A DNA stretch of 64,000 nt from Macrolepiota albuminosa (Eukaryota > Basidiomycota > Agaricomycetes > Agaricales > Agaricaceae). Location of the stretch: NCBI GenBank assembly GCA_027475525.1, contig JAMWFC010000049.1, forward strand, positions 6,246,947 to 6,310,946, given 5' to 3'. Position numbers and translations under genes: made by a program. Below the pieces are notes generated by a model. The model was not told the DNA's origin. It searched no databases and was given only the letters and a program-made list of their open reading frames with translations. Shown here piece after piece: positions 54,161 to 64,000 of the stretch. How positions within the stretch are numbered: position 1 is the stretch's first letter; each line of letters opens with the position of its first letter.

Positions 54161-55216
54161 ATGATGGCAACTTCAAAGGACATGCCCACTGGATTACTCT
54201 TCAATAGTGCTGCATCAAGTCATATGGTAGCCAACCAGACTTATTTCATCGACTATTGTAAGACAAGTAATCAGCACATATCCATTGGTGGACAAAATCA
54301 ATTACCTGTTGAAGATACAGGTGCGATCATGTTTTGTACTCACTTGTCGTCCAGTACAAGTGATGTCGTTTTGCACGATGTCCTCCACATTCCCAATCTA
54401 GGAGCTAACTTCATCAGTCTGGGTTCTTTACAGCATGAAGGGGTTAGGTTCCATGACTTTTCTTATAGAATTTTGTTGTCTTGGCAAGGTCGCAAATTCC
54501 TTCACACAAATCTCGTTGGTACTCATGGCACACTCTACCAAATCGAAACTATGACCATTGGAATGGTTGATAACCAGGTGGCCTATATTGCCAGTGAGTC
54601 TATCATGCATTTATGGCATCGTCGATTAGGACACATCAGTCCTCACACTATAAAAACCATGGTGGATCGCAATTTAGTCACAGGCATCAATATAAAGCTA
54701 CCTCAAGAATTCGATCAGTTATGCAGCGGATGCGCTGAAGGTAAGGCTATGAGACCCCCCTTGCCTGATGCCAGCAATAGAAAATATGAGAAGAATGAAT
54801 TATTGGTCATGGACCTTACCAGACCCATGAGTGTAGCCACCTGGGATGAAAATTGGTATGCTATGGTAATAGTTGAGGCCAGCAAACGTTTTCCAACTGG
54901 GAGACTCCTCAAAACTGAAGAGGAAGTGGAAGGCAATGTGTGCAAAGTTATGGCCATGTATGAGCGTGATGGCGGTCAGTTTGTTAAAATCATTCGAACT
55001 GACAATGGCAGTAAATTCATTAATTCTATGATATGGAAATTCTGTGCACTCAATAGAATAAAACATCAAACTAGGAATCCCTACCAACCACAGCAGAATG
55101 GAATTGCAGAACACACTATAGCTGTAATAATGGAGATGGTTAGAAGCATGCTATATGGGGCAAAAATGGACCTACAATATTGGGGAGAAGCATTCCTTTA
55201 CGTTATCTACATATGA
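54161..55216 (+). pseudogene. Copia protease and integrase
   Basis: 351 codons open. Protease: LLFNSAASSHMV where active elements have L-D-S-G-A-S, so the catalytic Asp and Gly are lost. Pre-integrase zinc region: LWHRRLGHISPHTIKTM ... CSGCAEGK. Integrase core: VMDLTRPM, RTDNGSKF and NGIAEHTIAV supply the D-D-E. The frame ends in a stop at 55214-55216. Confidence 0.85.
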
Positions 55217-57489
55217 TCAATCACACCGACATCAGCTCTCCAAGAAAAGGTTCCACTCATGGAGTGGAATGGATGTGTACCTGATCTATTCCATCTCCGA
55301 ATTTTTGGATCTTTAGGTTGGGCTCATGTTTTGAGAGAAGTTCAACAAGGGAAACTTGAATCTCACGCCATGAGGGTTTGAATGCTTGGGTGGTGGTCAG
55401 ATGAGACCAAAGGTTATAAATTGGAGGATTTAGAAAATGGCAAGTTGATATCCTCAAGGGACGTCAAATTCTACGAAGATGATACTCCAAGTGAACTCGC
55501 TCATTTTGACTCTGGTTTAACTCAATCATCTCTTGAAGAAATCAATAAGATGATTGATACAGCAATTTATCCTGAGTCAGATGTACCGAAGAAAGTCGAC
55601 ATTCCTTCTATGAGCTCCAAATCCAAAGTCGAGTCTCAATTACAGGAGTTTCTGCTTGCTGATGACGAGGTAAGAGAAGAAACACCGATTGAAGAATTAC
55701 AGTACCCTTCTGTGTCACCTTCTCTCTCCCCTCCACCTGCTGCAAGTCTGACCAAAGTACCACCAGCACCTTGAAAGTCATCAAGATGGCAAAACTTGCC
55801 TTGCCATGAGCCTTCAACACGCACTAAACAAACTCTGATTAGATATCAGCAAGGTTGTGATGGTGAAGAGGACTCAAGTCATATGGCTTTTGTTGCCATC
55901 TCAGGACCTCATGTCAAAAATGCTTTGGCTTCCCCACAGGCTGGTGGCTGGCAGAGGGCTATAGAATCAGAATACAATCAGCTTCTCAAAAGGTGAGTTT
56001 TCGAAGAAATCGATGAGTTACCTCCAGGCAAAAGAGCTGTGAGAAGCAAAATTGTACTAAAAGAGAAGTTAGATGAATACGGCAATCATGTGAAATACAA
56101 AGCACGAATCATAGCCCAAGGTTTTTTGCAAGTCCCTGGTATCGATTATAATGATACATTTTCTTCAGTTGCCAAGTTCACAACTTTCTGAGTGTTTTTG
56201 ACCTTAGCCGCTACCCTCAATTTCAAGATACATCAAATTGATGTTGTGGATGCATACTTGGAATGAAATCTTGATGAGGAGATATATATGCGTGCTCCAA
56301 AAGAAATTGGTAAGGCCAAATACTGGAAATTACTCAAGGCCATTTATGGCCTTAAACAAGCAGGTTGCAAATGAAAAGAGAGGTTACACAATGTTCTTAT
56401 AACCTTAGGGTTTAGACCCTTGCATGCTGATGACTGCTTATATATACTTCATTTGAAAGGTCAAATCTCGCTCATTGTTGTCATATATGTTGATGACATG
56501 GCAATAGCAGGTAAAGATATTTGCAGGATTACTTTGTTTAAACAGGATATGAATAGGAACTTCGATATCACTGACCTTGGCGAGGTCCATTACATTCTAG
56601 GTCTTCAAATTAAATGGGATTGATCTAACCAAATCATCTATTTAAATCAATCAATTTATATCGACTCTATTTTAGAACAATTTGGAATGACCTCCTGCCA
56701 TCCCATTTTGACACCTCTACAAACCAATTACGACCTTTTGCAACTTCAATGCCCATATATGGAGAAAGAACATGACAATTATGTTCGATACTCTAATAGG
56801 CTAAATTATCTATCCCTAGTCAGCTCATTGTTATATGCAACCCAAACGCACCCTGATATTCAATTTGCGGTCAGTTTGTTAGCTCAGTTTTCTAATAACC
56901 CTGGTATCCCTCACCTAATGGGTTGCAAACGTGTTTTGCAATACTTGAAAGGCACAAAGATGTTTTGCTTCAAACTGGGCAGCCTCAGGCATGAGCAAAT
57001 CTGACTAGTGGGATGGAGCGATGCCAATTGGGCTCAAGATCAATATGATCAATGCTCTGTTAGTGGATGGTGTTATGACATTGACGGAAGCTTAGTATCC
57101 TGGTCATCCAGGAAACAATTAGTGACAGTGACATCTACAGTGGAGGCAGAGTATATCGCCTCTGCCAATGCGATCTGAAAAGCCATTTGGCTTTGAAATC
57201 TGTTGAGAGATCTCGGTTTTGAACAGGTACAAGCAACTATCATCCACACCAATAATACTGGAAGTATTGCACTATCCAAGAACCCTGTCACTCACTCTCA
57301 CGTCAAACATATCAATATACGCTTCCATTTTATCTGAGAGCATATTTCTCAGGGAAATATTCGACTGGAATATATTCCTACCCAGAAAATGATCGCTGAT
57401 ATGTTGACAAAGGCATTGCCGCACGAAACCTTCAAAAAGCATCGTGAATTTTTGGGAGTTGTTTCTCCTCCGTCACAGTCAAGTAGGAG
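55217..57489 (+). pseudogene. Copia RT and RNase H
   Basis: Blocks: linker (55382-55774), RT start (RAVRSKIVLKEKLDEYGNH, KARIIAQGFLQVPGIDY), HQIDVVDAYLE, IYGLKQAG, catalytic VIYVDDMAIAG (56480-56515), then QFAVSLLAQFSNNP. RNase H: VGWSDANWAQD, STVEAEYIASANAI, KHINIRFHFI, DMLTKALPHETF. At least five in-frame stops. A purine stretch aagtaggag (57481-57489) before the right LTR is the likely polypurine tract. Confidence 0.85.
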
Positions 57490-57819
57490 TGTTGAGGATA
57501 ATGCCTTGCAACTCCGGATTCACTGTGAAACACCCGCATAATATGTTAAGTCATAATTCATATATATGTTTTTCTTTTCTACGTACATGTCTTAAAAACT
57601 CCATATTGATTACTCATATATGACATCCTCCTGTCTCATTACTACGACTGTATATTATGTTGAGACACACCTGAAGATGGATCATCTTACAATCTCCACT
57701 TTCCAGGTGAGTCTTCCTTGTATGTTTTACTTACACATGATCTTATGATCTCCACTCTCCAGATATTTGTAATACTATATTCGTACACAAATACATCTGT
57801 TTGCCTATATGCTGCGTCA
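57490..57819 (+). repeat. Right LTR of the copia element
   Basis: Starts tgttgaggataatgcc, ends ctgcgtca; the next bases ccatt are the right target duplication. Confidence 0.9.
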
Positions 57820-58480
57820 CCATTGTGATGCTTTTCTGTAGTTTCATCTGTTTCATCCTCAGTCACTACATGTCTTTGTGGGTTTGTTTGTCATTATAGT
57901 GATTCAGTGCTGACGTTCATATCATTATAGCCTCTATAGTATGTATATTTACTTCTTGACCTATCTCAGATTTTTTTGATTGGAAGGGGTTAGGCATTTA
58001 TTACCTCATATTCACGACTTTCCCTGATGTGCCAGCAATCTCTTTGTTTTCTATTATCTGACACACAGAGCAGAAGTTTTCTGGAAGACATACGGATTTG
58101 GTCCAGGTATCGGAGAACTTGCCTACATTGGTCTTGGCATTGGTTTCTTCCTTTCCACTCTTGTCGGAGCCTGAACTGCTGACCAAGTCTACAAATATGT
58201 GAGTCCTTGCCACGTACTAAGAAGAACTTGTCACTCAGTGCCTTGACCTATCAATTAGCTGGCTGACAAGGAAGGAGGCAAAGGAAAACCGGAAATGTGT
58301 ATCCCTGTTCTTATATTTGGCTCGTTTTTTGTCCCCATTGGTCTTTTGTACATCACCATTTTAAGCAAAACTCAGTCCCTGTGCTCATATTCATATCCTT
58401 CAGTTGGTATGGATGGTCCGCAGATGCAGGCATTCACTGGATCATGCCTATCATTGGCTCTGGTGTTTTTGGTTTTGGTA
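57820..58480 (+). pseudogene. MFS drug-transporter pseudogene, 3' part
   Basis: Continues in frame across the copia site: LSRP before and IVMLFCSFICFIL after. Later TYGFGPGIGELAYIGLGIGFFLSTLVGA, a stop, ADQVYKY, an intron (about 58200-58258, gtgagt ... ttag), ADKEGGKGKPEM, IPVLIFGSFFVPIGL, a second intron (about 58350-58401) and WYGWSADAGIHWIMPIIGSGVFGFG. The last helices are not found. Confidence 0.8.
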
Positions 58481-59030
58481 AGTTCCCCTCAGCCTATGAT
58501 GAAGAAGGTTCAATGCGATTGACTGGCTGTAGGCCACAGCATACAGGCTCAGATTTCAACTGCAATAAAATGACAAACAAATTCAAATTGACTTTAAATT
58601 CCTTGATAGTTTCAGGTCAGATTGCCTCATAAGAGAATATAACTGCAATGACACACTTTTTTACCATAGCAGCTGGATTTCAGGAGGGTTTCACTAACGA
58701 TATACCTATATCATTTCTGTGATCAATTGATATCCCAAATCAGGTCTACAGTGCACACGCACATGCTCAATTGATTATACCACACTGCATGCATGCACAC
58801 TTACTATAATATTAATATCTGATTACTATAATTACAATGTTGGATAACATATAGCACACTAGTGCTATAGTGCATGAGTCAAATTTGAATCAAAGGCCCA
58901 CAAATTAGGCACGGCAATAACCCAGAAGATTTTGCCAGCACTTGGGCTTCTCATGATCAGCAGATACATATGCCTTCGCATTTGCCTTACTCATCCCACA
59001 CCTCCGCTATTCTGAACTTGGAAACCCATG
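58481..59030. other. No supported gene
   Basis: AT-rich, stops in all frames. May hold decayed 3' sequence of the MFS gene. Confidence 0.35.
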
Positions 59031-59040
59031 TCTTCTGCTG

Positions 59041-61095
59041 TTGAGTCGACCAAAAAAAGTCAAGGTCTCCAGATTTATTGGGCGTCTGGATGGGTTAACG
59101 GAGCGAATGAACATCGTCAAGGCTTTTGCAAAGAATACGGAGTCAGAATGGCAGGAATGTATAGCGGTGAACAAGGAAGAGCTGGAAGGACTGAAAGAGA
59201 CCATTGAGGACCAGGGAAAAGAGATTGCAAATGTTCTTTCCAAGAATCAGAAGCTTTAGCAGGAAGTAATGGCATTGCAAAAAAGCCTTGATGATATTCA
59301 GAACGTCAATGAAAATGCAAGTACAACTTCTGATGAAAGCTCAGATGAAGCCAAAAGTGTCCGATTAAAAGCAGAAGTGGAGAAAGCAGAAGCAAGTGAT
59401 GCAGCCTACAAGGATATTAACATGAAGGTACGTGGCATGAATAAAAGACTAACAATTTGGATTTGATTTGAATTCTGGGAACAGATGATCCAGTTATACG
59501 CTTCCTATGGGATGAGCCTTGGGACTATCCAGACAACTACCGTTTGATTCGATTGATAATGTCATACATGTGACGACATGGGGCAAGTATCGTGCCAGCA
59601 GCAGCTACAGCACTGATACATATCAGTGATGAAGATCATCAGCGACGAGTCCACGATCAATTCTTGAGCATTCAGAAACAATTGAGGGAGGATGGTTTTT
59701 TAGATTCACATAACAAACGCATCTTGATATCCATGGGTAATGCAAGGCCAGAAAATGAGGCAGCAGACATAACAGCAAAAGTATTAGAGATGAAGAAGAA
59801 ACATGGTATTAAAGCTATGTTGATGAGTCGTGCACAAGGGGTGAGCCTTCTATGCCAGGTGTGTCAGGGGACTCCTCATTTCTTCCTTTTCTCACTCCTT
59901 ATCTCTTCACTCTCCTTCCATTCATTCTCTTATTTCTTCTGACATTATTTCATTTTACTGTTTCTATTCTTTCAACACTATCTGTCAGTACAACTCTCAG
60001 CCCTTGAGATGCTCTGGTTCTTTAGCCACCATTCAGACAAGTGTGGGCCCACTCAGCACCGCTTCCAGACTGCTTATATAAGCCAGAGTTTGCCAGAGTT
60101 TGCCCCTTATTTGTACAAGTGTTTGTGTAGGCAATTTTCGAGTTTTTAAGGTTTTGTTGTACTGTACAGTTGTTTCCCATGCTTCAGAGGCCCCAGAAGC
60201 GTCCAACCTGGCATAGGGAATCCCTAGACTTGTTCTCTTTGGATCTCCCTCTGCCAGGTGAGTAGCTACCTTGATATTGTCAGTATATATTCTAATACAC
60301 TTTGGATCTCCCTCTGCCAGCTGTGTGACTGAGCCACAGCCTCTAGAGGTCGCCCTTACAAGGTGTTAGTCCAAAAAGGTCCAAAAAAACTAATCTTCTC
60401 ATAGAAACTTGAAGTTAGAAAGTGACAGCGACAAAATTTACCAGCTGGTTCCAAATACATAGATACAAAAGATGATGCAGCCTTTAACGCAAAATTAATG
60501 TCTGACGATGAAGATGAATTTGATGAGTCTGGTAATAAAACGGGACATTTTATCTCACATGCACCACTCTATCGAAGCAAAGAGGTCAGTTATCTACTGC
60601 CATATTGTCAATATAAAGATATACTCAAATTGGAATTATACTCAGCTTATTGCACTCCTTGCCACTGTAGATGCTGCGCCTGACCCCGAGAAGTCTAGGC
60701 ATTATGTAACCTGTGTTTGTGGTGAACCGATTAATGTACCTCCGAAAAAGTCTAACAAGATTGAGAATAAAGCCAGGCGCTGGATGATAGACAAAGCATG
60801 GTTAGCCAAAGAAAAGAACATTAATTTTGATGAAGAGACTCACATTGTAGACAACAAAAAGGCATGGGGGGATTCAGAGGATCCAGAGGATGCTGCGATG
60901 AAACAAGCACAAATCAAGGAAGCTAAAAAAGCAAACATGATGGAGAAGAAACAAAGAGTGATTAAAAGTGATGTTAGGAAGGCAATGAAAGCGAAACATG
61001 GCAGTAAGAAGAAAATGCAGGGTAAACAAGTGACAGCTGCAAGGACGAGCGAATGTGAAAGTGATGATAAGGAGATGGAGTTGATTGATGACTAA
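59041..61095 (+). pseudogene. Multi-exon gene of unknown function (recurrent Agaricomycete family), probably broken
   Basis: Blocks in order: coiled coil (59041-59455; ELEGLKETIEDQGKEIANVL, stop at 59257-59259), DDPVIRFLWDEPWDYPDNYRLIRLIMSY (about 59485-59570), PAAATALIHISDEDHQRRVHDQF ... VLEMKKKHGIKAM (59592-59840), PAGSKYIDTKDDAAFNAKLMSDDEDEFDESG (about 60440-60540) and, after a 61-bp intron at 60585-60645 (gtcagt ... ctcag), LIALLATVDAAPDPEKSRHYVTC ... RRWMIDKAWLAKEKNINFDEE ... a long basic/acidic helix to TAA at 61095. Order and motifs resemble a family I have seen repeatedly near repeats of mushroom genomes; its role is unknown to me. Acidic and basic tails suggest a nuclear protein. Confidence 0.5.
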
Positions 61096-61650
61096 ATATT
61101 AGATGTACTTTTCAAGCTCATTCATTGTCATCAAATAAATACTCATCTGGTTCATTGCCTGTCTATCAACTTTTAAAATACTTGTCATATAAAAAAAATA
61201 AAATATATTCACTCGGTCAAGAGAAACAAGTACCCATAAGTCACGTTCAATGACTCTTGAATAGATGGGAATCTTTGCAAGAGGACTGTCAATCTGTAAG
61301 ATGCCAATAACCTTCGGTGAATCAAATTCATTGGCATATGTGGTATAAATACCAAGGATAGTTGTGCTAATTTTACAATCTGAGTAAAAGACTAATGGAC
61401 AGGATAGAAGTAACACTTACTAAACATCTCATGGAAATGGAGGCATATTATTGTCACGACACATTTGATGAACTATTGTGCATGCATGGGGAGGCTTATC
61501 AGCAATGTTGATGACGAGTAGTGATAAAATTTCAACAGGTATGCGCAATGATGATTGTCCATTATAAAAGCAATTGAATCAGCTTTTGTTGCCTTATTTT
61601 AAAGAGAACCATAGCATATCCCTTCCTTCCGCACATAAGGCAAAGGTTGG
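61096..61650. other. Spacer, no supported gene
   Basis: Short minus ORF 61099-61416 has no recognisable motif. Separates the gene above from the convergent transposase. Confidence 0.35.
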
Positions 61651-61661
61651 CATGCTTGATG

Positions 61662-63749
61662 TCAGTAAAATGGTGTTCTATCATTCATTGAAGTGTCACT
61701 GACAAGATTTAGATCTGGCCAGAGGTTCTGTAGATATTTAAGGATAATAGAATATGATGAGCCATTAGGAAGAATAGATGAGACATCAACACGCTTTCCA
61801 AGACGCTTTGGAAGTGAGATGTGGTTGTTCAAAGATGCTTCGGCACAATAAATAGCAAGTTCAGTCATCATACCTCCCCTGTTCTCACGTCCTTCTTGAT
61901 GGATAATAGATTCGACATAGTCCTTTTCGATCTGTGGTGCATCCTCAGGAAGCAAAACAAGATATTCATAAAGCAGATGTGTCATGATCTAGTTGCACAT
62001 CAGAGTCAGCTCTATACGGCCACCATCATGTCCATTGTGGTTTACTTTCTTGAGCATTCCATTGAAGCGCTCAAATGCAAAGAGCCACCAGCCATAGACA
62101 GGCTGTCATGACCCCTCCCCTCCGGATCCACCCCAGGACACCCCCGAAACACCACCCAGGACCCTCCCTCCAACCCCACAGGACACGCCCTGCCATCACA
62201 ACTACCGACACTGCCATCACGTGCATCAGGACCGCCATCAGCCACCACCAGCCCCAATCAATGATCAGATCACACGGCTCAATCCCAGCCATCACGCATC
62301 ATGCATCACAGCTTCCTCTGCGCCAATTGATCGCGTGCCCCACATGTGCGATCCAAGTATACAGTCCCTGCCCGCTACTCAATGACTCCTGGAACCCATC
62401 CCAGACACCCCAGAACCCCGAGACCCAGCCCCATAGTACTTATAGCATAGTTCCCCGTTGTATTCGCCAGTCTTGATATTACACTGCTTTAACTTGGTTA
62501 CTTGAATTGTTGCGTGCCCTCTACTTGACTGGTACACATTGACTGGCACGCTTGACTGGCACGCTTGGATAATTGCGTGCTCTAAGATTGGTACGCACTT
62601 CGCGACTTTAACTTACTGACTTGGTCACCCGAGTATCCGTAGGTCAAGTCCACATTGTAAGGGCGATTGCTTTTCCAGAAAGCCCCCGACTCAGCAGAAC
62701 CTGACACAGGCCCAAAAAGCTTGATAAACTTGATGTAGTGTGTCAAAAGGTGGTTGTTAATCATCATATGTATTCCAAGCATCTTCAAAGACCGGTTGTA
62801 TTGATTTAGATATTCTTGCCCCATCTGAGCCTGGTTAATTGAAATTGAACAAGATGCAAGCAGTCGTACTCCGAGAGCAAGCTTTAACCCAGCCTCATAT
62901 ATAGCTCTGTAGTTTCGGTTGTGCCGAGGAGGATTAGCAGCTGTCAATGGAATTAGTGGTTCTCCCTGATGAATATTGTCATTAGCATTGCGCCAAGCCC
63001 ACCAGAGGATGACAGGAGCAATAGAAATGATACAGCGCCATTCATCTGCCTTTTTGAGTGACTGGTTTTCTCCGAGCTTCAAGTATCTTAATGTCAAAAG
63101 AGCATAAACAATTATAGCAGTATAACTCACATTCTTTGGTAATTGAGTAACATGGCTAGACCATTGTATGCTGTTAATGATGTTCTCAAATTGTTTCTTC
63201 GCAGAGTCATTGCCACCAGAGCCCGAAAGCATATATGCCTTGAACAATACATCAGTGAAGAAGTGAGCAATAATCCCTTCCAACATGTTGAGCCATCACT
63301 ATACTATAACAAATAGAAAAGCGCACCAAGGAAAACATTGTGCATGAAATCAAGCACCATTTTCGAAGAAGGAAGCCATCCAGGAATTGTATTAAAAATA
63401 GCCCATCTGATTCCATGATCACGAAGAATTGTTTGTTGTCGTGCAGTGCCAGAAACCTTTGATCGATAGGCCCATTTCAAAAGTTCATAATCGTCTTTTT
63501 CGGCTGTAGCTGTGTGATATATATTAGCCAAAAAAGAAGTGACATTCGATGAAGTTGCCTGTGTGACTCACATCCATCATAACCGGATAGTTGATTAATG
63601 TCAAGAACATTTGCATTACAATAAGGGCATGGATGAAAATCATGAGTATGCCCAGCTGATCCATTAAACTTATGTGAAGCAGGCGTATCACAATTTCCGC
63701 ATAAACAATCTGCGTAGACCATGTCTGGATCCTCACCATGTATTTCCAT
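61662..63749 (-). pseudogene. Plavaka-like (CACTA/CMC) transposase, broken
   Basis: Reading from 63749: MEIHGEDPDMVYADCLCGNCDTPASHKFNGSAGH ... PCPYCNA (Cys/His region), intron 63510-63571 (GTGAGT ... CACAG), GIRWAIFNTIPGWLPSSKMVLDFMHNVFLG, a short break at about 63287-63303, GSGGNDSAKKQFENIINSIQWSSHVTQLPKN ... KKADEWRCIISIAPVILWWAWR ... NNHLLTHYIKFIKLFGPV, then the solo LTR, then YGWWLFAFERFNGMLKKVNHNGHDGG, LTLMCN-stop (Trp to TAG), THLLYEYLVLLPED and LPKRLGKRVDV. The order fits Plavaka-type transposases of basidiomycetes. The 5' start and terminal repeats are not visible. Confidence 0.8.
62104..62706 (+). repeat. Solo LTR (element 1 family) inserted in the transposase gene
   Basis: 603 bp, TGTCATGACC...CCTGACA, flanked by caggc (62099-62103) and caggc (62707-62711). 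Removing it with one caggc joins the transposase as KLFGPVYGWW. It has a TATA-like box (62440-62446) and AGTCTTGATATTA at 62469-62481, the exact complement of the PBS of element 1. Confidence 0.9.
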
Positions 63750-64000
63750 CTTGACTCCTGTCGACTATTTAATAAGTAGCAATACAAACGGGTGATTACT
63801 AAATGAGGTAGGGTTAGTACGCCTCGTTGGAAGACAATCAATTTTGCTAAAGCAATGGTAGATATCGGAGTATCGGTGTATGAACATGACTTGATTGCCA
63901 TTCTAATCTAGTACGTTTCTGCTCTTTTTCCCCTAGGTCCTTTCTTCATCTCACGTGTAGTTCACCCCGTCCGACGAGAGCAAACCTGAGTGTTATTGAG
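63750..64000. other. Right edge, upstream of the transposase
   Basis: Minus-strand frame 63524-63901 overlaps but is out of frame with the transposase and has no motif. The true 5' exons of the transposase may continue past the edge. Confidence 0.3.

Larger units (their letters stand above)
52823..57819 (+). mobile_element. Ty1/copia LTR retrotransposon, decayed
   Basis: Left LTR 52823-53094 (272 bp), right LTR 57490-57819 (330 bp, with an extra ~50-bp segment duplicating the atcttatgatctccac region). TG...CA ends; 5-bp flanks ctatt (52818-52822) and ccatt (57820-57824) are a target duplication with one C/T change. Order: gag, zinc knuckle, protease, integrase, RT, RNase H, as in copia. Many stops. 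Confidence 0.9.

Overview
The window looks like a repeat island from a basidiomycete fungus, most likely an Agaricomycete. It has short introns of about 40-60 bp with GTRAGT donors, Ty3/gypsy, Ty1/copia and LINE elements of the fungal type, a Plavaka-like CACTA transposase and a broken MFS drug-transporter gene. I see no intact ordinary host gene, rRNA, tRNA or CRISPR. Almost every recognisable coding stretch belongs to a transposable element (TE) or to a gene broken by one.

Layout. 1-4486 (minus): a proline-rich Ty3/gypsy element running off the left edge, with two retropepsin domains in tandem and a primer-binding site (PBS) that matches its own LTR (Tf1-like self-priming). It has inserted into the 3' part of a second element at 4487-about 14500 (minus), a chromodomain Ty3/gypsy broken by C-to-T type stops, a 133-bp duplication and frameshifts; this one has an accessory Q-rich ORF beyond the integrase and many perfect short hairpins. 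14760-19790 is AT-rich, with one broken gene of a recurrent fungal family. A LINE spans about 19400-39039 and is split by a complete Ty3/gypsy element at 25956-37282 (two 950-bp LTRs differing at 5 sites, 4-bp target duplication ccag). That young element has gag-pro and pol on the minus strand and, between pol and the 3' LTR, an opposite-strand six-exon gene for a protein with a Zn2Cys6-like cysteine cluster. A short motif, CGSYAA/TTRSCG, is strongly over-represented throughout it.

39040-44080 holds a 13-bp minisatellite and otherwise unassigned sequence. 44100-52120 is a graveyard of relatives of the two gypsy families and a LINE tail, nearly CpG-free in its older parts. One relict LTR there is split by two head-to-tail Helitron-like elements (48398-50302, 50303-51675); the first carries a gene preceded by five tandem intron-like units. 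52155-58480 is an MFS transporter pseudogene split by a copia element (52823-57819). 59041-61095 is a broken multi-exon gene of unknown function. 61662-63749 (minus) is a Plavaka-like transposase pseudogene split by a solo LTR related to the first element.

Best candidate for an undescribed system: the young element at 25956-37282, where an antisense, intron-bearing, probably DNA-binding accessory gene coexists with a dense motif across the whole element. A self-recognition or anti-silencing arrangement, analogous in logic to plant VANDAL/VANC, is a testable inference and not shown by the sequence alone.
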